Both the position numbers and the translations under genes were made by a program. The notes below the pieces were generated by a model, which saw nothing but the letters and a program-made list of their open reading frames with translations, did no database searches and was not told where the DNA came from. Source: Hydnum rufescens UP504 (Eukaryota > Basidiomycota > Agaricomycetes > Cantharellales > Hydnaceae). From it: a DNA stretch of 64,000 nt. Positions within the stretch are counted from its first letter, which is position 1. Every line of letters begins with the position of its first letter. Positions 46,438 through 57,200 of the stretch are shown in pieces. The stretch lies in contig MU129065.1 in NCBI GenBank assembly GCA_014904985.1, positions 9,859 through 73,858 of the forward strand, in the 5' to 3' direction.

Positions 46438-48395
46438 ATGGAACCTACGTCAACCTCAGGTACCCATGCACAGCCTTCCACCCTTGCAGCAAATTGCAGC
46501 AAGCTCAGTCAGCTGTCTGGGCCTGACACAGTTCCATGTCAGCACTCTCAGGATGGGGCTCCAGATTCTGAGCCTGCTTCTGACCTCACTCTCCAGAGTG
46601 GGCAAAGTTGCACCTCTAATCAAGAATATTCTGGATCAAGCCCTATGACCTGGTCCAAGGATGGAGATGCTGAGGCAGTGCCAGTCGATGCTGCTTGGAG
46701 TGATCTGTTTGACAATCGGGAGAAGCTCGAAATGTATTCAAGAAGCCGACAGTTGCTGTTGAAACATAAGTCATACCATTGGTTCTCAAGTTTTTTTTAA
46801 ATTTGTTAGCTGAATATGAATCATTTGGTGGATGCAGCATCGGCATGCTGTTACTTGCAGAAGGAGTGGTCATTGGTGTTCACAAGTAGCCAAAGGCACT
46901 TCCAATATTTCGGTGTCTCCTCAACACTCCACCCCCCTGTTCATCAAGCAGGGGTCCTGGATTCAGGTGATTATACTCTCAGGCCAACATTATTGGATGC
47001 AAATGCCCCCTATCATGCATTCATAACCTGTACTCAGTTGGACCCACCTTCCTATACCCTGTGATGAATGTGCAGAACAACGGAGTCAAGATGATTTTGC
47101 CTTACTATCAATCGTTATTCACCAAATTTTTCTCATTGTGTTGTTGTGCTCTTGAACACTGGTCTTCTGTCACGAGGTACCTTAAAGTGCTGGATGTCCC
47201 CCTTCCCCCTACAAAACCAACTAGTCTTGGTCGCTCCACCTCACTCGAATTCATACCCGACTCCGTTTGGGCAAGTGGGGATGTTCACTTGAATGTACTC
47301 ACGAGGTTTGCTTATGACTGCCGAGGGTATGCTGAATACGTGATGCATCTTGCCATCGACCACATTGCCTGCACCTACAACCTGGACCTTCCTGTCTTTG
47401 GGATAGATGATCAACAAGTAGGGGCTGTATATCGCTTACCTCTTACTCCTGCAGATTGTCAAGCAGTAGATGATCTTGTGTGAATGGGTACACCAGTCTT
47501 TGGTGTCATGGAGTATCCACATCGCAACCGTCGTGATACTGTGCCCAATTGTTGTCCTGACTCTCCCGAGGCAGCCACAGCTGCAGCAGCCGAATATTTT
47601 GCTGCAATGAAGAAGTGGGACGAGCAGAATGTCGATGTCACTGAGTATATCGTACACATCGAGGTTCCACTGGTTCATGTGCAGCACCCAGTCAATTGGT
47701 TCATCAGGCTGCATTTGGGATATCCTGGTGAACTTGATCACAATGATCGTCCTCTCTGTGAAGCTGCATCACACATTTTGCCTGCTGGCGAAATTTGCGA
47801 GACTGATGTGGTTGCTTTATGGGACTTCCTTGGTTGTGGCCCATGGCCTGCTGCCCAGGCATACAAGGTGCCAAAGTTCTATTACAAATACGAATTCAGG
47901 GAGGTGATAAAAATCTATGTCAATGAGGACGACGGTCCAATGGCTTCTTCATCGAAGGTGGTGGGTGATAACATGGAGGATCATTGTTTCAATATCTACA
48001 ATGACATCATGGGGAACCCCTATGACGAGGATGACAATAATTGGGAGAATGAGGGGGACTACAATCTCAATCCTACTCCTCACTTGGATGCAAAACAGGA
48101 GGCTGAAGCAAAGGCCCTAGTACTCACCGCCAAAAGTGGAGATGGTACTGCAAAGTCTCAAATTACTAAAGTTCTTCAAGGTGCCCAGGGCAAGAAGAGG
48201 GGGAAATGGCACAATGGGAAGCCTCCCCAAACTGACTTTGAGACTGCAGTTATGCAATTGTGGAGATCCTCCGATGGCCCCTCAAAGGTGAAAAAAAAGC
48301 AGGCGAAAAAACTTGCCCAGGAGAGATGGTGTGCTGAGGCAGACACAGCAGCAGCCCCCCCAGATCAGAGTGCTGGAGGAGGCTCAAAGGCTTGA
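46438..48395 (+). pseudogene. Unknown gene D of the inner element
   Basis: The first frame is Ser/Thr/Gln-rich, then acidic, ending KHKSYHWFSSFF (46,438-46,797). Later frames encode EWSLVFTSSQRHFQYFGVSS (about 46,870) and then one continuous frame, 47,061-48,395, of about 445 codons. It includes YRLPLTPADCQAVDDLV, VFGVMEYPHRNRRDTVPNCC, DVTEYIVHIEVPLVHVQHPV, LHLGYPGELDHND, ALWDFLGCGPWP and a Lys-rich end (VKKKQAKKLAQERW). A TGA at 47,481-47,483 sits inside this frame with clear coding on both sides. No domain is recognised. The Lys-rich end suggests a nuclear or DNA-associated role, weakly. Confidence 0.5.
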
Positions 48396-48449
48396 AGCAG
48401 AAAGACTGAAATGGGAAGCAGAAGAGCATGTGCACCTTCAACAGGGTGG

Positions 48450-48640
48450 ACATGCCTCTGTTGCACCTGCTCCCTCTTCTGTTCCTGCCCTCCAGTTCCT
48501 GCTCCTCCAGTTCCTGCCCTCCAGTTCCTGCCCCTCCAGTTCCTGCCCTTCCTGCCCTCCAGTTCCTGCCCTCCAGTTCCTGCCCTCCGGTTCCTGCCCT
48601 TCCTGTTCCTTCTGCCCTGCTTCTGTGCTGAATCCTGCTT
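48450..48640 (+). repeat. 12-15-bp CCAGTTCCTGCCCT repeat
   Basis: About eight to ten direct copies of (C)CTCCAGTTCCTGCC, and a few with CCGG in place of CCAG, span the end of D and the approach to A2. Frames through it are Pro/Val/Ser- or Gly/Arg/Thr-rich and low complexity. Confidence 0.8.
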
Positions 48641-48724
48641 GGCCACGCACTCCGACCCCGACCCCTACTTCTCTTGAGCCTGGTTCTCCTCGCACTCCCA
48701 CGTATTCTCCTGTCACTCCAGTGA

Positions 48725-50650
48725 GTGACCCATTTCCACCTTGTGCACCATCTCCCCATCGTTTGTCCCCGCCTCCTCATCAAGCATGATCCCCTCATCA
48801 TTCGCGATCCCCTCATCATTCACGAACCCCTCATCATTTGCGATCCCCTCATCATGCATGATCCCCTCGTCATGCATGATCCCCTCATCGTGTATGATCC
48901 CCTCGTCGTGCACGATCCCCTCATCGTGCATGATCCCCTCGTCATGCACAATCCCCTCATCGTGCATGATCCCCTTGTCGTGCACAATCCCCTCGTCGTG
49001 CATGATCCCCTCGTCGTGCACAATCCCCTCGTCGTGCACAATCCCCTCGTCGTGCATGATCCCCTCATCGTGCATGATCCCCTTGTCATGTGCCATCTCC
49101 TCTTCATCGTGTGCCATCTCCCCTCATGTGTCATTCCCTCCCTGCCATGCACCATTTTGCTGCTGGTCCCTGTCTCCCCCCAGCCATGCCTGGTCCCACC
49201 ATCACTGGGCACCTTCTCCCTGCCCTGCTCCATCTTCTTTTTGTCAGTCCCCTCTCCTCCTCATCGAGCCTGGTCTCCTGCTCATCAAGGTCCGTCCTTC
49301 CACTCTGGCCACCCCAAAGGAAGGCCAAGATCACCCCTGGAGCCACCAAGGGGGCCACAAGCAGTGCAACAAGAACTGCCAAGGGGACAACCTGGGGAGT
49401 TGGGAAGGCAATGGGAGCCATCAAGCTCCCAAGTGTCCCAAGAGCTTGAGCGCCGGAGCCATGGCTGCTTCAGGGATGATCATGATGGGCAGATGCGGGA
49501 TGGACCTTGGCAGAGTGCCTCGTCTTCAAAGGCACCAACCCATCAGCCCCTGCCACAGCCAGCATGGAGGCCATCCCTCTCTCCATCCCAAGAGTATGCA
49601 CATCCAGGCCCATCCTCACTGCATCGCCGCAGTCAGACACTGCCGCTGTCCTCTGGACTGCCGCCCAGTTGTCAGGATCCTCCATCACCACCCCAACCTG
49701 AGGCTACACCTCTCCTGAGTCACTTAGGGCCTGCACCAACACCGTTTCCTCAAGGCTCTGTGGCACCTATTGCCAGTGTTGCACCAAGTGTTTCAGATGT
49801 GAGCACACCGTGGCCTCCACCAGAATGCCTGAGGCTAGCCCAATGGTATGCATTGGATATTGCAGGTGTCGATGGCCAAGAGGACCCCTTGACCTGGGTG
49901 CACCAGAACTCTCATCTGGGTGTGCTGGCAGCATGGAGGGTGAAACCCATTTGGAAGAAGGGCGCGATGTACCACATGTACCTCCTCTTCAAGGACGTGG
50001 CCAAATGAGATTCGTGTTGGAGTGTCTTGGCATCTTTGTGTGGTGGCAAGACACTTCTCCCTTTCCTGTACACGGATACACTGGTGAATTGTTTTGGAGT
50101 CACTGAAGTAAGGTACATGCAGGAGGTGTACATCAATGCAATCTCAACTGCTGAGATCCAGGAGCTCCTGGCTGTTGGACCACACCCTTACATGACACCT
50201 GGTGATGCTATCCCTGAGATGCTCAACTATATTTGGTATCCTGCATTACTCAACCCTTGTCCTGCTCCTCCCAAGCATGAGCAAACTCGTGCCATGATTA
50301 GTGTTGAGTTTGACACTGAATGGCTCAGCAGACGACTCCATCATGCATGAAAGGAAGACCCAGGCTCTGTGACAGTCAGTATGCGATGCATGGAGATGCA
50401 GATGATCATGCACAGGGCTCTGGCAAAGGGTACTGCTTTGGCTTTCTGTGAGAACATTTGGCCAGTGCCTGGGGGCACAATGATATCTGACATACGCCAG
50501 ATCTCCAGATGGGCATATGCTGATCTTGGAGGGAGCGAGGTTCATTCGAGCATGGAGAATTTTGGATGAACAAGGATCCGGCTGGCATGGCGTATTGTCT
50601 TGGAGTTAAATAGGGACCAGCCTCGATTCCACAAGTGGATTGATGAGTAG
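48725..50650 (+). pseudogene. Unknown family A, copy A2, with hexapeptide repeat N-terminus
   Basis: A 427-codon frame (48,725-50,008) begins with about 17 copies of a six-residue repeat (HDPLVV/I type). It passes a Pro/Ser/Gln-rich linker and reaches the conserved block LAQWYALDIAG..DPLTWVHQNSH (49,840-49,920), KPIWKKGAMYHMYLLFK (49,950-50,000). After a one-base frame step the family continues as EVRYMQEVYINAIS.AEIQELLAVGP and MLNYIWYPAL, then TGA at 50,348 and GSVTVSMRCMEMQMIMHRAL up to about 50,650. A1 shares these blocks in order. The frame opens with GTG, so the start is uncertain. No known domain. Confidence 0.6.
48783..49095 (+). repeat. 18-bp tandem repeat coding HDPLVV units
   Basis: About 17 direct copies of an 18-bp unit, CCCCTCGTCGTGCATGAT with A/G and C/T variants. 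All three plus frames and two minus frames stay open. The frame that continues into the A family core reads (H/R)DPL(I/V)(I/V/M). Confidence 0.9.
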
Positions 50651-51417
50651 GTATATCTCTAGCCTTACTCTTGTTCATATGCTATTTGACCATCCCCTTC
50701 GCCACCAGCCCATTTCCCCACACTGCCAGCTCATTGCTGCCTTCCCTCTGCCATTTCCTGCATCCCGTCATTGCCTTCGACCTCCCGCATTTTCCTCTCT
50801 ATCCTCCATTCCTTGACATTAATATTATCATCTTACATATATCGCACATGTACTCATTCATACAATAATATATACATCCATCTGTACTGAAGAATCGTTT
50901 ACTGGCAATGTCCGGGAATATTGTTCACTCACACAACATTAACAGTCTCTGGTGGAGTCTGGTTTTGGACAGTGTGACCATACACTCCCTATTTCCTGCT
51001 CCACTGAAGACTTTCCATCCACTACACTCCTTCTACTGGCTTTTGGTCATCTTCCAACAAACCTGCGAAGTCCCAGGGCTACACCTTCCACTCCTACCTC
51101 TTGCCAGCCTTTGGGGGTTCTTGGAGAGTCTGGTCAAAGACAGTGCACACTGCACCCCTATTGCCTGCTTTCCATCTGCTTTTTTTGGCATCTCATTCAC
51201 TCCTGCTGCACTTGCTGTCTTCCAACTACCCTACACTTTCAATCCCTCAAAGCCTGGTTTAGGACAGCACAGTTTTTTGCGCTCTCCCTATTCCTACTTT
51301 GCACCATGTGATATCTTGCCATCCGTTCCCTCAATGTTGTAGCCTGAAGTTGTGAGGGTGCACTTTCTGTACCCCCACTTCTACTACTTTTTTTCATGAG
51401 CTGACTCCTAGCCTGAT
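50651..51417. other. A2-B2 intergenic region
   Basis: A pyrimidine-rich tract (50,690-50,830) and then duplicated words (GGAGTCTGGT.TTGGACAGTG.., at 50,950-50,985 and 51,125-51,160) lie here. No supported coding region. The layout matches the A1-B1 interval, where leader blocks are also duplicated. Confidence 0.5.
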
Positions 51418-53832
51418 ATGCCACCTAAGACATATCAAGCCTGAAAAAGGACCACAAGGCCTGCTGCCACCCCGGCAGGTTGAATGGCCCAGTCCTCTAC
51501 AATAACCAATGACACCACAGTCCCTTCAACGAGCAGTGAATCTGCTAGTGGGCCCCAGACAAGAGAGTCTTCTGACACAACTGGCTGAAGCTTCCAGCAC
51601 CCCCATTACGCGCCCTGTCCCTCAGCATAATGAGTGGTTTATTGACATTCTGTTGTTGCGATCACACCAACAAATGGTTCAGCTTGCTCCACCTCGATCT
51701 AGAAACCATCCCAGTGTACCTACAGTGCGTTTCCTATCCATTTTATTTCCTAGATTGCTTTAAATTGACTTCCACTACAGTCCATTCCTTATTCTTCGAA
51801 TCCTGCTGGTCACTCCCCATCTCCTGCTGGTTCTCCTGCTCCATTTCCTGGTCTTTCTCATGCTCAATCACCCCATATTCCTTGTGCTCAATCGCCCCAT
51901 ATTCCTTGTGCTCAATCACCCCGTATTCCTCATGCTCAATCACCCCATATTCCTCGTGCTCAATCACCCCGTATTCCTCATGCTCAATCGCCCTGTATTC
52001 CTCACACTCAATCGCCCCATATTCATCGTGCTCAATCTCACAATTGCTCTTGTGGTTGTCCTCACACTCAGTCTCCTGCTCAGTCCCCTGCTCAGGCCGC
52101 CACTTGGTCTCCCCAGCCCCCAAGTCATACCTCATCTCACACATTTGGCAATTCTCCATTTGTTGGGGATTTTGATCATGAGGTCGAGCCTTCTGGTCTA
52201 TATCATCAGCATGAAAATTCAGTCATTTTGGATCCACCAAATCCAAATGATGGGAATCCAGATGTTGAGGATGACGACTTGGTTGCTGAGGAGGGTGACA
52301 CTGCACAAATCAAATCACAGGGTGGACCATTTATGGACGAACAAGTCACTGAGATCAGAGGCATTGTTGAATCCATGAACCGTGAGCTTGAGCACAAGGC
52401 AAAAGAGTGGGACAGGCCTCTTGAGTCTGTGATGCGGATCAGGAACCTTGCAATAAGCATGAGAGAATGGCAAAGTGCTGGGAATCCATGGAATGCATAT
52501 CAGGCCTCATATGAGAAGGACCCCAAGCCAGACCATCCCCATCACAAGGATGTGGAAAAAGTCATACAGCCAGCCTATCATGAGCTCATTGCTGCACATG
52601 GTGGTGAAGACTCCAATGCATGGAAAAAGAAATCGAAGGAGCTTGTGGATCAGCACAATGCCTCAAAGGCAGCCCAAGCTTTTGATATTGCCCTCTCACT
52701 GGCTGCGATGGGCAAAGTCATTAAGCAGACTACGAAACGCTGGAAGGATGACTTGAAATGGATGGCCACTATGAACATCCACAGGTTCTGTGGAATCGTC
52801 AGTGGCATTCCTGATGAGGTGGCTTCAAAACAGAATGCTCTATTCACTGGCTCACCAGTGATGAAGGACTGGCTAAATTTGTCTTTCCCAAAAGACAGTA
52901 CATCATTGAAGATGATTCATTCCCACATCCTGGTCTATCAGGGGCAACATCTTTTACGCCAAAATCAGAAGCAAAAGATTCCAAAGTCTATGCATCTGAT
53001 GCAGAAGGAGATTTCGGAGGAGCTCAATAACCTTCTAACTCCTCTGATTGGTCAGGTACTGCGTATACCTTGGGCAAGTCTCCCCCGATTCCTTGTCAAC
53101 AACAAGTTGAAGATTGAGAATTGGGTTACGGAATCCGAATTTCCAAGTCTCTTGTCCCTTGATGTCACTGTAGTCCAAATGGAGAGTTGGAAGAAACTTT
53201 GGCATACCTTTTTCCAGCCATCGGCCAATTCAACAAAGGTCTGAGTTACTCAGCTCAAGCATATCGCCCAGGAGAATAATGGGAGGCTTCCCAGTGACAC
53301 TGTAATCATCTCTGATCAATTCAATAACCCACTCCTGACTGTTGCTCAAGTGGATGGACCGGGGGAGCCAAAAGAGTCCAATGCCAACACTGCCAATGGG
53401 ACTCCCATCGCAGGCGGTGCTTCTGGGCCCAGGAAGCGGGCCTCTCAAGGTGATGGCCACTCACAGAAGAAAAAGAGGATGGGCCCTAAGCATCCAATGT
53501 CTGCTGAATTCATCGATGAGCCCAGTGACGATGATGGCCCTGCAACAGATACTTTTGAAAATCCAGGTGGAGCAAGTTCCATTGGTGGTCAATCTAGTGG
53601 AACTACTTGGGGTGGTGCTGGGTCTTCTGTTGATGGTGTTGTCAATGATAAATTTAGTGGGAATGCTTCAAGTGGTGTCATCAATGGTCCAATGGACTGG
53701 GCCAGGGGATATGGTCAAAACCAGCAAGAATACAACCCACATGATGATCCCTTGATGGCATCCCTGTTTGGGAGGTACCCTGATTTGAACCTTGGCTTGA
53801 ATCAAGGGTTTGATGATGGATTTCCTCTCTAA
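51418..53832 (+). pseudogene. Unknown family B, copy B2
   Basis: It starts at ATG 51,418 (MPPKTYQA). TGA at 51,442, 51,481 and 51,586 sit in the N-terminal frame, and the first two have an Arg-friendly context. An intron fits 51,729-51,778 (GTGCGT..CTACAG). The main exon begins with an octapeptide repeat (AQSPHIPC). It then has an acidic PDVEDDD patch and the core KAKEWDRPLESVMRIRNLA..GNPWNAYQASYEKD (52,400-52,520), VIQPAYHELIAAHGGEDSNAWKKKSKEL, KRWKDDLKWMATMNIHRFCG and LPRFLVNNKLKIENWV. TGA at 53,242 precedes a Gly/Ser/Asn-rich C-terminal part with RKRASQ and KKKRMG basic clusters, ending at 53,832. It is the best preserved B copy. Confidence 0.65.
51857..52045 (+). repeat. 24-bp coding repeat in B2
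   Basis: Seven to eight copies of a 24-bp unit (GCTCAATC(A/G)CCC(C/T)(A/G)TATTCC type) encode AQSP(H/R)IP(C/H/R) in the frame that continues into the B2 core. Other open frames here are shadows. Confidence 0.85.
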
Positions 53833-54215
53833 ATTCTTCCACCTGATCTCTGCTTGTGGATGTCTTGGATGTGTGCTTTGCATGCTTTTGCATGCTTCAT
53901 GCACTTTGAGTACCTCTGCCTTCCCTTGGCCTTTTTTAAGACAAATGTTTTCCCTTCATTTGACATACTACACCTATTTCTTGGATTTAATTTCTTAATC
54001 TCTGAAGAACTCGACTTCTTGTTAATTGCTCTATGCATATATAACACATTAATTGACTTGATATCTGCTGCTGTACCATGAGAAACCTTAAAGGTTGTGA
54101 GTTTGATATCAAAATCCCCAAGGGCAGACTTATGGATTGACCTAAGGTCACCCTCCTGAAATTATTTGATATCAAAGGATTCTGATGCCTGCTAGGCTTT
54201 TGATTTGACACAGTT
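53833..54215. other. Inner element 3' non-coding region
   Basis: The stretch from the B2 stop to the right inverted repeat is AT-rich, with TGATATCAAA palindromes at about 54,103 and 54,168 that echo the left-end palindrome. No gene. Confidence 0.6.
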
Positions 54216-54257
54216 TGACATACCTATTAAGGCCCCTCTAAGTGGCTGACTGAGGTG
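54216..54257 (-). repeat. Inner element right terminal inverted repeat
   Basis: Reads TGACATACCTATTAAGGCCC at its inner side and ends CTGACTGAGGTG. It is the inverted partner of 38,597-38,638. Confidence 0.92.
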
Positions 54258-54265
54258 AACTCGAC
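54258..54265. repeat. 8-bp target duplication, inner element, right
   Basis: AACTCGAC, identical to 38,589-38,596. It lies in the coding sequence of KDZ-3. Confidence 0.92.
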
Positions 54266-57200
54266 ATCCTTCTGAATCCAGATACGCAATAATGGCTACA
54301 TGCATATTTTCATCTGCCAGCCATTGGGGTGGTGGACAATCATCTCCTAGTCCCACCTCAAGAATATGCAAGCCTTTCCATATTATGCCATCAATGTCCA
54401 ATGAGAACAACCCCTTGCAGTCGAGTTTTTCTGGTTGAATTGCACCATGCAGTGCTTCTTCCCAGGCATCCAGCATATGCTGGATTTCCTTATTGAGTTC
54501 GTTAAGGCAGCACAGGACTGCCAGTTGTCGCTTCTTGTCTGATTGTGCCTTGTGAACCCAAGCTTTGTGATCTAGAGGCAATTTAGGAATCAGATCAAGT
54601 TTCATACACTTTAAGAGTTATGCTCACCAAGTATATGGCTTTGGTAGTCCTCGATACACTGCGTAATTGTGAATTTATGACCAACCAAGGCCGAAACTAG
54701 CTGTTGATAGTGAGCATGAGCACAAATTAGTGCATCATACCATTGGGAACTCTTGATCTTGTCCAAATCATGTCTCATCACCCTGTCTTGAAGTAGTAAT
54801 TTGGCCTCCCACTTGGTAAGCTGTAATTCAACTTTCTCTAATGATGACCGCAATTGATCAAGGCGATCAAGGAGTTTGCCACAATGTAGAGACGAGGGAT
54901 CATGAAGAACGGCAGTGGCTTGGCGATTTGTAATTGATGTGATCTGTCACCGAAGTGATGTTCGAGTCCAAACCAGATTCAGTATTCATTCAATTGCTTT
55001 TGCCCCAGCATCCTTTTCTGGGACTTGGATTAACTCGTGTCAGCAAATACAAGTTGAATAGGCACAGGAAATGCATGAGGTGGCTGAGCTTGCTGAGTAG
55101 ACAATTGCTCTGCCCATGCTTCTTTGATTTCATTGAGTGGGATCTGCAAATGGTCGAGCACTGCTTCTGCTTCCTCTAGTTTGGCCATGGCATCTTCAAA
55201 CTGGCACTTCTGCCAGCTCGCAAGTTTGAGAAGATTCTGCTTGTTGATATATGCTTGTTTGGTGTTGATTACGAATAAACGGCAATGAAACTGGTACAAG
55301 ACAGGTAATCCCAGGGATGTGAGAGGAGTGCAATGAACACTTACTCCAGAGATTCAACAAGTCGGAATAATCCCGTTGAGGAGATTCCATTCTCTCTCAC
55401 ATCCTTCACCATCCGTACATCCAAATTCCAGATTCTTATAAGGATGGTATGACAGCTGGCAAGGCCACTGATGGCCATATGCATGGAAAACCAGAGTTGC
55501 AAATTTGAGCCATGGGAGGCATTTCAGCAAAAGCTGCCACTACCACAGATCCCCAGTCAGCATAGGAAATAGAAAAATAGCCATAACATACACATTCCAT
55601 TTCATGATGCATAGTGCAGATGACATCATAAAAAAACCCCATGGTGAATGACTCTGGAAGCTCTCCGAGGAGCTTCTGCATCATAGCAAGCATAAAGTAC
55701 TGTTTTTCACCATTGGGACCCATATTGATGAACCAGATTACATTGTCATGTTGACAGACCATGACAATGAGCCCTTTATCTGAATAGTCCTTAGATATTC
55801 TGATATGGTAGTCCTTAGCAGTGAGGTAAGAGTCCTTGCATTGATCGATAACATCATTCATGACTGCCATTCCTTTTTCATGAACATTCAGAGAGGGTTT
55901 CCTACCAGCCAACTTCACAGCAGCCTTAGTCTCAGTATAGTAGTCGCTCATTGCAGATGTCTCCGACATTGACACAAACAGGTCCTGTGGGACTGGTGAC
56001 CCAAAAGGGTAATCTTGCTCACCATGCCTATCTTGTTGCTGTTGGGTTGCACACCCATCACCTGAAACAAATGCACAGGGCCTAACTATGTATTAGAGAC
56101 TTCATGGCATGGATATTGTAAAAGGACATACTGGCCATCCTTTGGATACTCAATTCCTCCAAAGCACGCAGGGCAGTGGTATTGGAGGTAGATGCTGGGG
56201 TGGGTATTGTCCATAGTTGGCTTGTGGTCCTCGGGATTTGTGTGATATGAACAAGTATATGGATTTGCTGCAAGGCTTTCCAAGGTGGGCACTGTTGATT
56301 TGAGAGACAACGACTTAAGTAGGGATGATTTGAGCAGAGACGAACAGAGTGGGGAGGAATTGAGTGATGACGAATCAAGTGGCAATGAATCAAGCAACAA
56401 TGAATCAGGCAGCAATGAATCAAGCAGTGATGAATCAAGTGGCGACGAATCAGGCAGCGATGAATCAGGCAGTGACAAATCAAGCAGTGACAAATCAAGT
56501 GGTGACAAATCAAGCAATGACAAATCAAGTGGCGATGAATCAAGCAGTGACAAATCAAGTGGCGATGAATCAAGCAGTGACAAATCAAGTGGCGATGAAT
56601 CAAGCAGCGACAAATCAAGTGGCGATGAATCAAGCAGTGACAAATCAAGTGGCGATGAATCAAGCAGTGACAAATCAAGTGGCGATGAATCAAGCAGTGA
56701 CAAATCAAGTGGCGATGAATCAAGCAGTGACAAATCAAGTGGCGATGAATCAAGCAGTGACAAATCAAGTGGCGACAAATCAAGTGGCGACAAATCAAGT
56801 GGCAACAAATCAAGTGGCAACAAATCAAGTGGCGACAAATCAAGTGGCGACAAATCAAGTGGCGACAAATCAAGTGGCGACAAATCAAGTGGCGACAAAT
56901 CAAGTGGTGACAAATCAAGTGGCGACAAATCAAGTGGCAACAAATCAAGTGGTGATGAATCAAGTGGCAACAAATCAAGTGGCAACAAATCAAGTGGCAA
57001 CAAATCAAGTGGCAACAAATCAAGTGGCAACAAATCAAGCGGTGACAAGTCAAGTGGCAATGAATCAAGTGACGATGAATCAAGTGGTGACCATTCCAGG
57101 GATCATAATCCATACTCTTACTCCTGCTTTCTGGCCAATACAACTGCACTATTCACAACTTCCTCTGCAGAACTGACCAAGACCTCATACAATTGCAGTG

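Larger units (their letters stand above)
38597..54257. mobile_element. Inner KDZ composite transposon (15,661 bp)
   Basis: It has 42-bp imperfect inverted repeats (CAGGCTGGTCAG... and ...CTGACTGAGGTG) and a perfect 8-bp duplication. It contains transposase KDZ-2 (-), a ~120-bp satellite next to the transposase 5' end, a poorly defined minus-strand gene, gene D (+), A2 (+) and B2 (+). Excision with one duplication restores the KDZ-3 reading frame exactly (GCRV joined to ELEII), which fixes the borders to the base. It is much larger than a transposase-only element, and most of it is cargo. Confidence 0.93.

Noticed and set aside
48741..49718. 325-codon SSCMIP-type frame and minus-strand MHDEGI-type frame
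   Set aside because: These are alternative readings of the 18-bp repeat. Only the HDPLVV frame continues into the conserved family A core.
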